64,000 bases of DNA from Prevotella sp. (GTDB lineage: Bacteria; Bacteroidota; Bacteroidia; Bacteroidales; Bacteroidaceae), in contig JAFLSG010000004.1 of the NCBI GenBank assembly GCA_022511065.1, positions 29,575 to 93,574 of the forward strand. Direction: 5' to 3'. The notes under the pieces were generated by a model. It made no database searches. It worked only from the letters and a program-made list of their open reading frames with translations, and was not told the DNA's origin. The position numbers and the translations under genes are program-made. Shown here piece by piece: positions 18,703 to 30,894 of the stretch (position 1 is the first letter of the stretch; every line of letters starts with the position of its first letter).

Positions 18703-18731
18703 TACCTTTGCGCTAAAGTGCTGCAAAGGTA
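18703..18731. repeat. Inverted TACCTTTGC pair at the nuo start point
   Basis: TACCTTTGC on plus and the same word on minus face each other across 11 bp, centred where nuo transcription is predicted to start (about 18717). Only the minus copy has a -33 TTTG. The symmetry could be an operator or chance. Confidence 0.4.
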
Positions 18732-18751
18732 CAAATAAATTTGTAAACAAA
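18724..18751 (-). promoter_or_regulatory. nuo operon promoter
   Basis: -7 TACCTTTG (18731 to 18724) and TTTG (18751 to 18748) separated by 16 bp; the start codon of nuoA is about 36 bp beyond the predicted transcription start. Confidence 0.7.
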
Positions 18752-18769
18752 GGTAGAATTGCCGGAAAT

Positions 18770-20275
18770 TTATTCAGTCACTTCGGAAATCGCCTCTCCG
18801 ACACAAGCATTCGGCTGCTGAATGTGCAGCATTGCGCAAACGGTCGCTGCGATGTCGGTGATATGCACCTCACGACTCGTGCTGCCATGCTTCACCTTCC
18901 ATCCATAGAACAACAGGGGGATATGGGAATCGTAGGGATTCCACTCTCCATGGGTAGTGCCTTCCGGTGCCGACCACGTGCCGACCTCGTAATACCCCGG
19001 CTCTACGACCACAATAATATCTCCAGAACGGCGAGGATGGTAGCCCATCAGCGCACGGTCTCGAATCAATGCCGGGATGCTGGTTGTCATCGCCTTCTCA
19101 TAATCCATAACGAAATGCACATGAGGTAATTGCTTAAAATAGGCGATGACCGCATCTTTCACAGCCTGCAGGTCAAGTCCCTGCTCGCGGATGCCCTCTT
19201 TGTCGAGGAAGATGCGATAGTCTTGCGTGGCCAACAGCACGGGCTTCTTTGCGCCCACGGTCTTCTCCATATAGGCATTAAACTCTTCCTGGCGCTCTTG
19301 CAGATTCCAACCGCCGCCGTTCAACTTATGCTCTTCCATATAACGATGGTTGTGCGCTGCGCCATGATCAGCAGTCAGGAACACAACATAGTTGCCTTCA
19401 CCCACCTGCTCGTCTAATGCCTTGAATAAACGTGCCAAATCCTTATCCAATTGAAGATACACCGCATCCGTGCGCTCTCCACGTGTGCCATATTGGTGGC
19501 CAATCACATCCGTCTGTGAATAGCTCACGCAAAGCATATCGGTTTCGCCGTTCTTTCCAAGCTGCTCACCTTTCAAGGCAGCGATGGCCATATCCGTGGT
19601 AATCGTTCCGCAAAGGGGGTAAAGACCGATGTCTGCACCGACCTTCTTCAGCTCCTTGTTCTTCTTCAATTCAGCGTTGCAGTCCTTTGCCCATTGCGGC
19701 AGTTCCGTCATATAGTAAGTGCTTGTCATAAACTGTCCATTGTCGGTATCAAGCCAATAAGCAGCCGTTGCACTTCGTCCCACAGGGAGTATGGCAGCGC
19801 GGTCTTTATAGCTTACGCCGATTACCTTCGAGCGGAAGTCTGTGTGCAGCCTCAACTGGTCGCCGATAGTCGTTGAAAGCAGATTACGCGGCGACATTTT
19901 TCCCTTCTTGCCATTGTTCGTTCCCACCGGATCCACGGTCGCGTCTCCACAGCAATAGGTCTTTTGCCCGTCGATATAGAAATTATTTCCGCAGATGCCG
20001 TGAAAAGCAGGGGTGGTACCCGTGTAAACAGAAGTATGGCCGATAGATGTCACCGTGGGCAGATAGTTGATGAGACAATTATCACACGAATAGCCTTGAT
20101 CTATCAGCCGGCGGAAACCGTCATCCCCGAACTTGTCATAATAACGCGACAGATAGTCCCATCGCATCTGATCAACCACGATTCCCACCACGAGCTTCGG
20201 GCGCTCGCCAAACCCAATCCCCGCCTGCACTCCAAGTGCGCAGCAGAGCATCAAAAACAATAATGTTTTTTTCAT
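18770..20275 (-). CDS. Secreted PafA-type alkaline phosphatase
   Basis: 501 aa with signal peptide MKKTLLFLMLCCALGVQAG. Belongs to the type I phosphodiesterase/alkaline phosphatase superfamily. VVGIVVDQMRWDYL binds the first metal and LPTVTSIGHTSVYTG carries the nucleophile (Thr76 in my count). GICGNN supplies Asn97, and SYKDRAAILPVG supplies Lys157 and Arg159, matching the Thr/Asn/Lys/Arg set of PafA monoesterases. TADHGAAHN and DSHIPLLFYG hold further metal ligands. PafA enzymes release phosphate from organic monoesters in the periplasm and, unlike PhoA, are often not phosphate-repressed. Its own promoter is upstream and it is not part of the nuo operon. Confidence 0.9.
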   Translation of the reverse strand: MKKTLLFLMLCCALGVQAGIGFGERPKLVVGIVVDQMRWDYLSRYYDKFGDDGFRRLIDQGYSCDNCLINYLPTVTSIGHTSVYTGTTPAFHGICGNNFYIDGQKTYCCGDATVDPVGTNNGKKGKMSPRNLLSTTIGDQLRLHTDFRSKVIGVSYKDRAAILPVGRSATAAYWLDTDNGQFMTSTYYMTELPQWAKDCNAELKKNKELKKVGADIGLYPLCGTITTDMAIAALKGEQLGKNGETDMLCVSYSQTDVIGHQYGTRGERTDAVYLQLDKDLARLFKALDEQVGEGNYVVFLTADHGAAHNHRYMEEHKLNGGGWNLQERQEEFNAYMEKTVGAKKPVLLATQDYRIFLDKEGIREQGLDLQAVKDAVIAYFKQLPHVHFVMDYEKAMTTSIPALIRDRALMGYHPRRSGDIIVVVEPGYYEVGTWSAPEGTTHGEWNPYDSHIPLLFYGWKVKHGSTSREVHITDIAATVCAMLHIQQPNACVGEAISEVTE

Positions 20276-20316
20276 GAGTCTAATACAGCTTTTCAGTTAT
20301 TATTCTTTGTTGTCCG

Positions 20317-20324
20317 CAAAAGTA
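20317..20324 (-). promoter_or_regulatory. -7 box of the PafA-like gene
   Basis: TACTTTTG with TTTG 20 bp upstream, a full Bacteroidetes promoter match; predicted leader of about 35 nt. Confidence 0.7.
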
Positions 20325-20434
20325 CGGCTTTTTTCCCGATTTTCCAAACAAACTGCGTTTTTTATTTCTCCCACGCGGCCTATTCTGTAATGAAATTTGG
20401 CAGTACAATCTCGCCAGTCACACTACAAAGCTGA

Positions 20435-22528
<2,094 letters not shown>

Positions 22529-23542
22529 TCAGTCGTCCCAATAACTGATGGTACGCGTCTGCTCCACCTTCACCGTCTGGGCGCGTTCCCCTTTCTCCCA
22601 ATAGGTAAGAGTTAGCGCATTGCGCGTCCAGTTGTCATTGTCGTCATAATCCTTATAGTTGTTTTTCATAGTGATTGACAAGATGCATTCGTTCTCCTTG
22701 TCGAACACTTTCTGGGTCTGCGTACTGATTTCGTCATCGTCGTTATATTTGTATTCATTGACTGAGCGAATGCCAGAAGCCGTATTTCTCAGCGTGCGTT
22801 TCACCAATCTGCCATCGTCGTCATACTCATAAGTAAGCTGACTGTTCTCGCCAGATGGCTCCACCATTGCCGCTTTCAGCAGATAACCCGTAGGACTGTA
22901 TTCGCGTTCAATCACATCATCTGCCGACAACATACCCGACTCACTGAAATGCACGATACCATTTTCCGACACGGGATTGTCAGTAATAACCTCTTGCACT
23001 TGACCTTTCAACCCCATATTATACACATCTTTATAATAAGGTGAAGAATTCAGGTAGAAATAATTGATGGTGCGCGTACCGTTCTCGCGCAGTGTCATGC
23101 CTTGCCGGATATAGCCGTAATCGTTGAGCATATAGAGCGTGCCGTCACCTTTGGGAGTGAAGTTTCCCCACTCTCGCTGGAGTTTCAGCAACAAATACTT
23201 TTGATTGCGGTCGTAAAGTTCACGTGTCCGATAAGGGCCGCACGTCACGAACACTTCAGACAACATCTTTGACTTCTCGTTGACATTCACCTCTAAGTTT
23301 GCTTTGATGCCGTAGAAATCACCTGTAAAATAATAGGTGTAGGGGTCATCATCTTCATCCTCACCAGGCTCTACCTGTTCAAATCCCACAGACTTCAAGG
23401 CAGGGATGAACAAAGAATCAGGTCCCTCCAAAGGCACGCCCATCAAGGAGATGCATCTTGCGTCCGTAAGCTCCTGTCCACGGAGTCCCACGGCTATCAT
23501 CAACATACAACCCAACAGCAATCCAAACTTTCTCAACATCAT
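22529..23542 (-). CDS. Secreted protein of unknown function
   Basis: 337 aa from the ATG at 23542 (a second ATG follows at once). Signal peptide MMLRKFGLLLGCMLMIAVGLRG. The middle is acidic (EPGEDEDDDPYTYYF). The C-terminal half contains RHS/YD-like strands such as LTYEYDDDGRLVKRTLRN and VNEYKYNDDDEISTQ, typical of extracellular beta structures in Bacteroidetes. I do not recognise a named family. It has its own promoter and a palindromic leader, and converges on ligA with zero spacing. Confidence 0.7.
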   Translation of the reverse strand: MMLRKFGLLLGCMLMIAVGLRGQELTDARCISLMGVPLEGPDSLFIPALKSVGFEQVEPGEDEDDDPYTYYFTGDFYGIKANLEVNVNEKSKMLSEVFVTCGPYRTRELYDRNQKYLLLKLQREWGNFTPKGDGTLYMLNDYGYIRQGMTLRENGTRTINYFYLNSSPYYKDVYNMGLKGQVQEVITDNPVSENGIVHFSESGMLSADDVIEREYSPTGYLLKAAMVEPSGENSQLTYEYDDDGRLVKRTLRNTASGIRSVNEYKYNDDDEISTQTQKVFDKENECILSITMKNNYKDYDDNDNWTRNALTLTYWEKGERAQTVKVEQTRTISYWDD

Positions 23543-23556
23543 CAATCACGATTTTC

Positions 23557-23570
23557 TTCCGCATGCGGAA
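23557..23570. promoter_or_regulatory. 14-bp perfect palindrome at the start of the 22529-23542 transcript
   Basis: TTCCGCATGCGGAA lies just downstream of the predicted transcription start and 14 bp before the ATG. It could be an operator or an RNA hairpin. Confidence 0.4.
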
Positions 23571-23582
23571 TCATTTGGTTTG

Positions 23583-23590
23583 CAAAAATA
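23583..23590 (-). promoter_or_regulatory. -7 box of the secreted unknown gene
   Basis: TATTTTTG on the minus strand, about 40 bp before the start codon. Confidence 0.55.
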
Positions 23591-23685
23591 AGCAGAAAAC
23601 AGGACACTCCGCAGAAATACCCCAATAATTAATGTTAAAACCGCAGTATCTCGGTGGAATGGCGGGATTAGTCCGGAAAAAGTCG

Positions 23686-23693
23686 TAACTTTG
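23686..23693 (+). promoter_or_regulatory. -7 box of the patatin/trmD unit
   Basis: TAACTTTG; transcription would start only about 12 nt before the ATG at 23712, giving a very short leader. Confidence 0.6.
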
Positions 23694-23711
23694 CAGAAAT
23701 TTTTGCAGTAA

Positions 23712-24557
23712 ATGAAAAGCGGATTAGTGTTGGAAGGCGGAGCCATGCGCGGGCTGTTCACCTGTGGCATCATCGACGTGATGATGGAGGCAGGCATCAA
23801 GCCCGACGGACTGATTGGCGTCTCGGCTGGGGCAGCTTTCGGTTGCAACTATAAGTCTTGGCAACCAGGGCGCGCCATCCGCTACAATATGCGATTTGCA
23901 AAAGATTCCAGATACAGCGGACTGAAGTCGCTGCTTACCACGGGGGACTATTTCAACGCCCAATTCGCTTACCATATAGTTCCTACGCAATACGACATTT
24001 TTGACGACCGCACCTTTGAGGAGAGTCCGATGGAGTTCATCGTCGTATGTACGGATGTGGAGACGGGTGAGCCTATATACAAACGTATAGACAAGTCTAA
24101 CCCCATCACTTACGACTGGATACGTGCCTCTGCCTCTATGCCTTTGGCTTCGCGTGTCGTGGATTTAGAAGGCAGTAAGGTGCTTGATGGCGGTATCGCG
24201 GATTCCATCCCCTTGGAATATTTCGAGAAAATAGGTTATAAGCGCAATGTGGTGATACTGACCCAGCCCGAAGGTTATGTGAAAAAGCATAACCGCCTGA
24301 TGTTGCTGATGCGCATCGCCTTGCGGAAATATCCCAAACTGATTGAAGCGATGGACAGGCGGCATCTGATGTATAACCGACAATTGGAGTATGTGCGAGA
24401 GGCTGAACGCAAGGGGCGTTGCTTTGTTATCCGCCCCGACAGCAAACTACCTATCGGTCATATCTCCCACGACCCCAAAGAGATGAAACGGGTGTATGAT
24501 ATCGGCAGGGAATTAGGAGAAAGGAAGTTAAACGAAATCAAGGATTTTTATCAATGA
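23712..24557 (+). CDS. Patatin-like phospholipase
   Basis: 281 aa, no signal peptide. The patatin catalytic set is complete: oxyanion loop LEGGAMRG (8-14), nucleophile Ser38 in GVSAG, and Asp159 in [10 protein letters not shown]. It resembles the bacterial YjjU subfamily of cytoplasmic serine acyl hydrolases. The last four bases overlap the trmD start (ATGA), so the two are co-translated. The substrate is not evident. Confidence 0.9.
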   Translation: MKSGLVLEGGAMRGLFTCGIIDVMMEAGIKPDGLIGVSAGAAFGCNYKSWQPGRAIRYNMRFAKDSRYSGLKSLLTTGDYFNAQFAYHIVPTQYDIFDDRTFEESPMEFIVVCTDVETGEPIYKRIDKSNPITYDWIRASASMPLASRVVDLEGSKVLDGGIADSIPLEYFEKIGYKRNVVILTQPEGYVKKHNRLMLLMRIALRKYPKLIEAMDRRHLMYNRQLEYVREAERKGRCFVIRPDSKLPIGHISHDPKEMKRVYDIGRELGERKLNEIKDFYQ

Positions 24558-25243
24558 GAATAGACATCATAACGGTGCTGCCTGAGATGATCGAGGGCTT
24601 CGTCCGAGAGAGCATCTTGGCAAGGGCACAGAAGAAAGGATTGGCGGAAATTCACTTGCATAACCTGCGCGACTATACACTTGACAAGTGGCGGCGCGTG
24701 GATGACTATCCCTATGGCGGTTTTGCGGGGATGGTAATGCAATGTGAGCCTATTGACCGCTGTATCACGAAACTGAAAGAGGAACGTGACTATGATGAAG
24801 TGATATTTACTTCACCCGACGGTGAGCAATTCGATCAGCACATCGCCAACGAGTTGTCATTGAAGGGGAATATCATCATTCTCTGCGGGCATTACAAGGG
24901 AATAGACCACCGCATCCGTGAGCATCTCATCACCCGCGAGATTAGCATTGGCGACTATGTGCTGACGGGGGGAGAATTGGCTGCCGCCGTCATGGCAGAT
25001 GCCATCGTGAGAGTTGTGCCAGGAGTCATTGGCGACGAACAAAGTGCCCTCAGCGACTGCTTCCAGGACGATATGCTTGCCGCCCCCATCTACACCCGCC
25101 CTGCGGAATATAAAGGGTGGAAAGTTCCTGAAATTCTGCTCAGCGGCAACGAGGCCAAAATCAAGGAATGGGAGTTTGAACAGGCTTTGGAGCGCACGAA
25201 GCGGTTGCGTCCTGACCTGCTGAAGCGAACCAATCGCCAGTAA
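24554..25243 (+). CDS. trmD: tRNA (guanine37-N1)-methyltransferase
   Basis: 229 aa. SPOUT-family knot signature: [16 protein letters not shown] and [15 protein letters not shown], with the substrate loop [15 protein letters not shown]. Methylates G37 next to the anticodon, preventing +1 frameshifts. Typically found with rpsP/rimM/rplS elsewhere; here it follows a patatin gene, as a pair. Its last 83 bp overlap the 3' end of the convergent sulfatase-like gene. Confidence 0.97.
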   Translation: MRIDIITVLPEMIEGFVRESILARAQKKGLAEIHLHNLRDYTLDKWRRVDDYPYGGFAGMVMQCEPIDRCITKLKEERDYDEVIFTSPDGEQFDQHIANELSLKGNIIILCGHYKGIDHRIREHLITREISIGDYVLTGGELAAAVMADAIVRVVPGVIGDEQSALSDCFQDDMLAAPIYTRPAEYKGWKVPEILLSGNEAKIKEWEFEQALERTKRLRPDLLKRTNRQ

Positions 25244-26954
25244 TCATCCATTCAGACATATCCCATTTCATAGGAAGGATAGAATCAACATAATCCTTGT
25301 TAAGTAGCGTATGCCCCAATCCTTTCCACGGGCTATCAATGCCTAACACATCAAGGATGGTTGTGTAAACATCCAATTGGTTGCATTTTCCATTCCATGC
25401 CTCGTTACGATTGATATTGCCATTGATGATAAAAAGCGGCAATTCCCGTTCAGTTACCTCCGATGACAACTGCAACTGATTCTCGCCAACGTCGTGGTCA
25501 GCAACGATGACAATCAGACTATTGTCATAAAGTCCTCTCCGCTTCAAGCTGTCAAAATACTTTTTTATTTGCGCGTCGGTAAAATGGCAAGCGTTGAGAT
25601 AATGGTTCATCGTTGAAGGACGAGAAGCTACATCAGCAACAAAGCTGGAGTCTGTTATCTCGGTGTATGGCATATGCATGGAATAGGTCAGCACAATGGA
25701 GAAAAACGGTTCATTGCTCAAGGCATCCACCGAATCAGCCAACTCAAACACCTGATCATCTGAAAGAAAAGACAGATGGGGCTTTTTGTATTCGCTACGG
25801 GAATATAAATGTTGAATACCATAACGATTACAAAGCACATCCTGACTCCAGAATGATGCGGAAGTAGGAACAATCATGCGGGTCGTCATCCCCATCTTTT
25901 CCGACAAGATGGCCGGCAAACCAGGTAACCTGTGCTTCTTTGCTTTTGACACCGTAATTTCCGATCGCAGGGGCAACAGGCCTGTCATATAAATAAACTG
26001 CCCGTCTGACGATTCTCCTATCGTGATGTTTGATGTCATGTGTCCGTTATAATAAACGGTGGAATCATTGGCTAAAGAATTCAAGAATGGGGTGACTTCC
26101 TTGCCATTGGCTTCCATACCGACCGTAAACGACATATAAGATTCCACCAGCAATACAATGACATTCTTAATCTCCTGATTAGGCTGATGGGATGGAGTTA
26201 CCTGCAGAGGTATCAACGCCTGCAATTCTTCACCAATCTTTTTCTGTTGTTCTTCAGTCAATTCCTTGTCACCAAAATAACTTTCATAGAATGCAAATAA
26301 CAGATTGCGCACGGAGCCACGTTGGAAATTCGTGTAAAGAGGTTGGCAAGTAAAACGCCATTGGGTAAACAATTCCGAATGCAATATCCTAAAATATGCA
26401 TTGACATTGTAAGTCGGATTAAATGCAAAATGCATAAACAATTCCACAACCACTACTCCCACGCAAAAAAAGGCCAATCGCTTTAGGAAAGGCATTAAGG
26501 TTATACGTGTTTCGGGAGCTTTCCGATAGAAAAAGATGGAAATGCCCAAACTTAGCAAGAAGTAGATGTCGCCCCACTTAATCCCGTCCACAAGGCACTT
26601 GAGCATAAAAGGATCGAGCATATTCCCACTCTCACTGAATGCGGAGAACGGGATATATTGGAAAAAGAAGCGCGAATAGGCGACATTTGAGAACGACCAA
26701 AGACAGGTTACAATAGCACTCAATAATAAAGCTATTCGCAACCTACCCCAAGAAAGCAGAGAAAAAAGAGCTGTCAGCAAAACAACCTCAACGACCACCA
26801 CCACAAAATTATCCACGAAGTCTATCGGCACCAATGCCTTATCAACATCGCAGGTGGAGATAAGCGTATAGTGCATCACCAACAAGTTGATGATGCACAC
26901 CATAAATAAATATATGAGGTATATCCTCCCCCTCCCGGAAAGAGCCTTCAGCAC
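25161..26954 (-). CDS. LtaS-like membrane sulfatase/phosphoglycerol transferase family protein
   Basis: 597 aa from a GTG at 26954, one base after the trpS stop. An ATG at 26903 would cut into the first membrane helix. About five membrane segments fill residues 10-190. A large extracytoplasmic alkaline-phosphatase-fold domain follows: [47 protein letters not shown], and [10 protein letters not shown] for the metal site. LtaS-type enzymes move phosphoglycerol or similar groups between lipids and glycans; the substrate in Bacteroidetes is unknown. The gene is clearly AT-richer than its neighbours (24 GC of 60 in 25561-25620), suggesting transfer. Its last 83 bp run into trmD on the other strand. 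Confidence 0.82.
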   Translation of the reverse strand: MLKALSGRGRIYLIYLFMVCIINLLVMHYTLISTCDVDKALVPIDFVDNFVVVVVEVVLLTALFSLLSWGRLRIALLLSAIVTCLWSFSNVAYSRFFFQYIPFSAFSESGNMLDPFMLKCLVDGIKWGDIYFLLSLGISIFFYRKAPETRITLMPFLKRLAFFCVGVVVVELFMHFAFNPTYNVNAYFRILHSELFTQWRFTCQPLYTNFQRGSVRNLLFAFYESYFGDKELTEEQQKKIGEELQALIPLQVTPSHQPNQEIKNVIVLLVESYMSFTVGMEANGKEVTPFLNSLANDSTVYYNGHMTSNITIGESSDGQFIYMTGLLPLRSEITVSKAKKHRLPGLPAILSEKMGMTTRMIVPTSASFWSQDVLCNRYGIQHLYSRSEYKKPHLSFLSDDQVFELADSVDALSNEPFFSIVLTYSMHMPYTEITDSSFVADVASRPSTMNHYLNACHFTDAQIKKYFDSLKRRGLYDNSLIVIVADHDVGENQLQLSSEVTERELPLFIINGNINRNEAWNGKCNQLDVYTTILDVLGIDSPWKGLGHTLLNKDYVDSILPMKWDMSEWMITGDWFASAGQDATASCAPKPVQTPIP

Positions 26955-26955
26955 C

Positions 26956-28044
26956 TTACTTCGCCTTAAATCGTTCCGCCTGCTGACGAATCAGTTCGCT
27001 GTCGTTGAAGTAATCAATCCGCATGGCGCGACGAACCTCGTCCATCGTCTGCGCACCAATCTCGCGAGCCTGCTCAGTACCCTTCTTCAGGATGTTGTAA
27101 ATCTCAGGGATGTCCTGCTCGAACTCATGGCGGCGCTGACGCATCGGCTCGAGGAACTTATTGAGCACCTGATTCAGGAATTTCTTGCACTTCATATCGC
27201 CAAGACCACCCTTGGTGTAATGTGCTTTCAGTTCGTCAAGATTCTGATACTCAGGCAGGAACTCTGCAAAGTCAGCATCGGTGGAGAAAGCATCCAAATA
27301 GGTGAAGACGGCATTACCCTCCACATGCCCGGGATCATTGAGGTTGATATGAGTCGGGTCGGTGTACATCGAGCGCACTTTCTGCCACACTTCATCAGCG
27401 GAATCAGAAAGATAGATGCAGTTGCCGAGACTCTTTGACATCTTTTCCTTGCCATCCGTACCGGGCAAACGACGGGCACTCTGGTTTTCGGGCAACAGAA
27501 CATTAGGCTCCACTAACACCTCGCCGTATGTATTGTTGAAACGGCGCACAATCTCACGGGTCAGCTCAATCATCGGCTCCTGGTCATCGCCCACAGGCAC
27601 GGTGGTGGACTTAAAGAGCGCAATGTCTGCCGCCTGACTGACGGGATAGCAGAAGAAACCGAGTGGGATGTTTGCCTCGAAGTTACGCATCTTAATCTCG
27701 GTCTTCACCGTTGGATTGCGCTGCACACGGCTCACGCTGACGAGATTCATCAGATAGGTGGTCAGCTCCGCGAGTTCTGGTATCTGACTCTGCACGAAGA
27801 TGATACACTTCTCCGGGTCAAGCCCTGCTGCAAGGTAGTCGAGTGCCACCTCTATTATATTCTGTCTTACTTTCTCCGGATTGTCGGCGTTGTCCGTCAG
27901 TGCCTGCACGTCTGCCATGAATACGAGCATGTGGTCGTAGTCACCCGCATTCTGCAATAGTACGCGCCGGCTGAGTGAGCCGATATAATGTCCAATGTGC
28001 AACTTACCTGTAGGGCGGTCGCCCGTAAGAATCACTTTTCCCAT
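26956..28044 (-). CDS. trpS: Tryptophanyl-tRNA synthetase
   Basis: 362 aa class I synthetase. HIGH motif within [17 protein letters not shown] (residues 16-19) and KMSKS in [11 protein letters not shown]. Charges tRNA-Trp. The gene has its own promoter 40 bp upstream and probably feeds transcription into the sulfatase-like gene one base downstream. No leader peptide or Trp-codon run is seen in its 30-nt leader. Confidence 0.97.
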   Translation of the reverse strand: MGKVILTGDRPTGKLHIGHYIGSLSRRVLLQNAGDYDHMLVFMADVQALTDNADNPEKVRQNIIEVALDYLAAGLDPEKCIIFVQSQIPELAELTTYLMNLVSVSRVQRNPTVKTEIKMRNFEANIPLGFFCYPVSQAADIALFKSTTVPVGDDQEPMIELTREIVRRFNNTYGEVLVEPNVLLPENQSARRLPGTDGKEKMSKSLGNCIYLSDSADEVWQKVRSMYTDPTHINLNDPGHVEGNAVFTYLDAFSTDADFAEFLPEYQNLDELKAHYTKGGLGDMKCKKFLNQVLNKFLEPMRQRRHEFEQDIPEIYNILKKGTEQAREIGAQTMDEVRRAMRIDYFNDSELIRQQAERFKAK

Positions 28045-28084
28045 TTCTTACCTTTCTTGTAGTTTAAATTCTCAAATTTGCGTG

Positions 28085-28092
28085 CAAAGGTA
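28085..28092 (-). promoter_or_regulatory. -7 box of trpS
   Basis: TACCTTTG on minus, divergent from the aminopeptidase promoter 43 bp away. Confidence 0.65.
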
Positions 28093-28134
28093 CGAAAAAA
28101 TTGAAAAACACTGATGATTTTGACAAATAATGTG

Positions 28135-28142
28135 TATCTTTG
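28135..28142 (+). promoter_or_regulatory. -7 box of the Xaa-Pro aminopeptidase gene
   Basis: TATCTTTG, 28 bp before the start codon. Confidence 0.65.
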
Positions 28143-28170
28143 CGCAGAAATTTACTAAACGCACAATCTC

Positions 28171-29577
28171 ATGTTCAACCAAGAGACATACATCCGCCGC
28201 CGCGCCGAGTTAAAACGGCTTGTGGGGAGCGGCGTCATCATCCTTTTCGGAAACAACGAGGCACCCGCCAACTATCCTGCCAATGCCTATTCACCCATGC
28301 GGCAAGACTCATCATTCCTTTATTACTTCGGACAGCACCGAGACGGTCTCGTCGGGGTCATCGACATCGACAATGACACGGAAATGCTGCTCGGCGACGA
28401 CATCGACATCGAGGATATCGTGTGGATGGGATTCGTGGACAGCGTGAGCAACCTCGCCGCGCAGGTGGGTGTCACCAAGACGGCACCGATGAAGGAGCTG
28501 AAAGGCATCTGCGACAAGGCTGTTGCCGCAAGCCGCCCCGTTCATTTCCTGCCGCCTTACCGCTTCGATACGAAGATACAAATCATGGATTTGCTCGGCA
28601 TCCATCCTGACCAACAGCGGGATAAGGCATCGCTGACCCTCATCAAGGCGGTGGTCAAGATGCGCTCCACGAAAGAGCCGCAGGAGATTGCCATCATAGA
28701 GCGGGCTTGCGAGGTTGGCTATGCCATGCATACCACCGCCCAGCTGCTCGTGAAGCCCGGCGTGACCGAGCGTTTCATCGGCGGTCAGGTGGATGGCATC
28801 GCACGAAGCCTCGCCCAGGGTGTCAGCTTCGCCACCATCTTCACGCAGCACGGCGAAATCATGCACGGAAGCCCGTCTGATGCGCCTTTGGAGGCTGGTA
28901 GGCTTGCGCTCTGTGATGCCGGTTGCGAGCTTGACGACTATTGTTCCGACAACACGCGCACGATGCCCGTCAGCGGGAAGTTCAATCAGCGTCAGTTGGA
29001 GATTTACAGCATCGTGGAGGCATGTCACGACCACGTATTGGAGGTTGCAAAGCCCGGCGTGAAGTATCAGGATGTTCACTTTGCCGTCTGCCGGTTGATG
29101 ACAGACCGCCTGAAAGAACTCGGACTCATGAAGGGCGACACGGAAGAGGCTGTACGCACCGGTGCGCACGCCATGTTCCTGCCACACGGCTTAGGTCATA
29201 TGATGGGCATGGATGTGCATGACATGGAAGGGCTCGGGCAGATATACGTGGGCTTCGATGATGAGACGCGCCCCAACCTTGAGCAGTTCGGCACTAATTG
29301 CCTGCGCATGGGAAGACGGCTTGAAGAAGGCTTCGTAGTCACCGACGAGCCAGGCATCTATTTCATCCCCGCCCTCATCGACGAATGGAAGGCAAGCGGT
29401 CATTGCAAGGAATTCCTTAATTTCGACAAACTCGAGACCTACAAGGATTTCGGTGGCATCCGCCTCGAAGACGACATACTCATCACCGCCGATGGTTGCC
29501 GCTTCCTCGGCAAGAGCCGCATACCCTACCATCCGAAGGAGGTTGAGGAGTTCATGGCGACCAACAGGCAAGTCTGA
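28171..29577 (+). CDS. Xaa-Pro aminopeptidase (M24B)
   Basis: 468 aa. N-terminal aminopeptidase P domain (SSFLYYFGQHRDGLVGVID), then a pita-bread metallopeptidase core. Visible metal ligands: CDAGCELDDYCSDNTRTMPVSG (two Asp), LPHGLGHMMGMDVHD (His), VVTDEPGIYFIP (Glu) and GGIRLEDDILIT (Glu). Removes N-terminal residues that precede proline; cytoplasmic, since no signal peptide is present. Monocistronic by its own promoter. Confidence 0.93.
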   Translation: MFNQETYIRRRAELKRLVGSGVIILFGNNEAPANYPANAYSPMRQDSSFLYYFGQHRDGLVGVIDIDNDTEMLLGDDIDIEDIVWMGFVDSVSNLAAQVGVTKTAPMKELKGICDKAVAASRPVHFLPPYRFDTKIQIMDLLGIHPDQQRDKASLTLIKAVVKMRSTKEPQEIAIIERACEVGYAMHTTAQLLVKPGVTERFIGGQVDGIARSLAQGVSFATIFTQHGEIMHGSPSDAPLEAGRLALCDAGCELDDYCSDNTRTMPVSGKFNQRQLEIYSIVEACHDHVLEVAKPGVKYQDVHFAVCRLMTDRLKELGLMKGDTEEAVRTGAHAMFLPHGLGHMMGMDVHDMEGLGQIYVGFDDETRPNLEQFGTNCLRMGRRLEEGFVVTDEPGIYFIPALIDEWKASGHCKEFLNFDKLETYKDFGGIRLEDDILITADGCRFLGKSRIPYHPKEVEEFMATNRQV

Positions 29578-29603
29578 GCAATAAGATGCCATCTTAGCGC
29601 AAC

Positions 29604-29669
29604 AACCAGTAATGTTATCACGATAACCAGTATAGTTAAACTAACAACCAGTATAATTAAAATTATCAA
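29604..29669 (+). repeat. Three 21-bp direct repeats upstream of the C1 peptidase
   Basis: AACCAGTA boxes recur every 21 bp (AACCAGT ends at 29610, 29631 and 29652), each followed by an AT-rich half with TTA steps. They fill almost the whole space before the ATG at 29673. A small inverted pair TAAGAT/ATCTTA (29582-29596) precedes them. Confidence 0.7.
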
Positions 29670-29672
29670 CTT

Positions 29673-30875
29673 ATGAAAAAGATTCTGACTTTCGCACTGA
29701 TGGCCATGGTAGCCATGAGTGCATCGGCAGCCAAGAAGGCTCCCGTGAAGAACACGAACAAACCCGTGTTCACCGTCGTTAAGGAAAATCCCATCACCAG
29801 CGTCAAGGACCAAAGCCGCTCGGGTACTTGCTGGGACTACTCTACCCTCTCTTTCTTCGAGGCTGAGATTCTGAAGGCCACCGGCAAGACTTACGACCTC
29901 TGCGAAAGCTTCGTGGCAAACAAGACCTACATGGAGCGCGCTATTCAGGTGGTTCGTCTGCATGGCGACTGCCAGTTTGCACAGGGTGGCTCTTCTGAGG
30001 ACGTTCTCGCTACACTGAAGAACCACGGTATCTGCCCCGAGGACGCTATGCCTTTCCCCGGCTCTCTCTACGGCGATTCCCTCAACAACTACAATGAGTT
30101 CTTCGCTGTTATGTCGCCCTATGTGAAGGCTGTGGCAACCAACAGAGCAAAGAAGATTTCCAACCAGTGGAAGGTTGGACTTCAGGGCATCCTCGACGCA
30201 TATCTCGGCAAGTGCCCCGAGAAGTTCACCTATGAGGGCAAGGAATACACGCCGAAAAGCTTTGCTGCAAGTCTCGGCCTCAACTTCGATGACTATGTAA
30301 GCGTGACAAGCTATACACACCATCCGTTCTATACGACCTTCGCCGTGGAGGTTCAGGACAACTGGCGCAACCCGCAGTCTTACAACGTGCCGATGGACGA
30401 GATGATGCAAATCATCGACAACGCCATCGAGCAGGGGTACACAGTAAGCTGGGGTGGCGACGTATCAGAGGCTGGTTTCACCCGCAAGGGTCTCGCCTAT
30501 CTCGTTGATACCAAGGCTACTGAGAGCCTCGCAGGTAGCGACATGGCTCGCTGGCTGAAGCTCACGCCGCAGAAGCAGACCTCAATCCTCGACTCATTAG
30601 GTTGCACGGTTCCCGAAATGGTGCCCACGCAGGAAATGAGACAGGAGCGCTTCGATAACTGGGAGCTGACTGACGACCACGGAATGCTGATCTACGGCAT
30701 CGCCAAGGATCAGAACGGCAGAGAGTATTACATGGTGAAAAATTCTTGGGGTGAGACCGGCGACTACAAGGGTACGTGGTACATGACCAAGGCTTTCATC
30801 GCCGCCTGCACGATGGATTTCCTGATTAACAAGAATGCCATCCCCGCAGACCTTCGCAAGAAGATGGGACTCTAA
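29673..30875 (+). CDS. Secreted C1-family (bleomycin-hydrolase/aminopeptidase C type) cysteine peptidase
   Basis: 400 aa. Signal peptide MKKILTFALMAMVAMSASA. The catalytic triad of C1B peptidases is present: Cys53 in QSRSGTCWDYSTLSF, His336 in TDDHGMLIYGI and Asn357 in MVKNSWGE; Gln47 supplies the oxyanion hole. Aminopeptidase C enzymes are usually cytoplasmic hexamers; export is a Bacteroidetes variant and suggests peptide trimming in the periplasm or outside. The codon use is strongly biased toward common codons, as in well-expressed genes. A hairpin terminator follows. Confidence 0.93.
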   Translation: MKKILTFALMAMVAMSASAAKKAPVKNTNKPVFTVVKENPITSVKDQSRSGTCWDYSTLSFFEAEILKATGKTYDLCESFVANKTYMERAIQVVRLHGDCQFAQGGSSEDVLATLKNHGICPEDAMPFPGSLYGDSLNNYNEFFAVMSPYVKAVATNRAKKISNQWKVGLQGILDAYLGKCPEKFTYEGKEYTPKSFAASLGLNFDDYVSVTSYTHHPFYTTFAVEVQDNWRNPQSYNVPMDEMMQIIDNAIEQGYTVSWGGDVSEAGFTRKGLAYLVDTKATESLAGSDMARWLKLTPQKQTSILDSLGCTVPEMVPTQEMRQERFDNWELTDDHGMLIYGIAKDQNGREYYMVKNSWGETGDYKGTWYMTKAFIAACTMDFLINKNAIPADLRKKMGL

Positions 30876-30894
30876 TTCATTGGACGAACAATAC

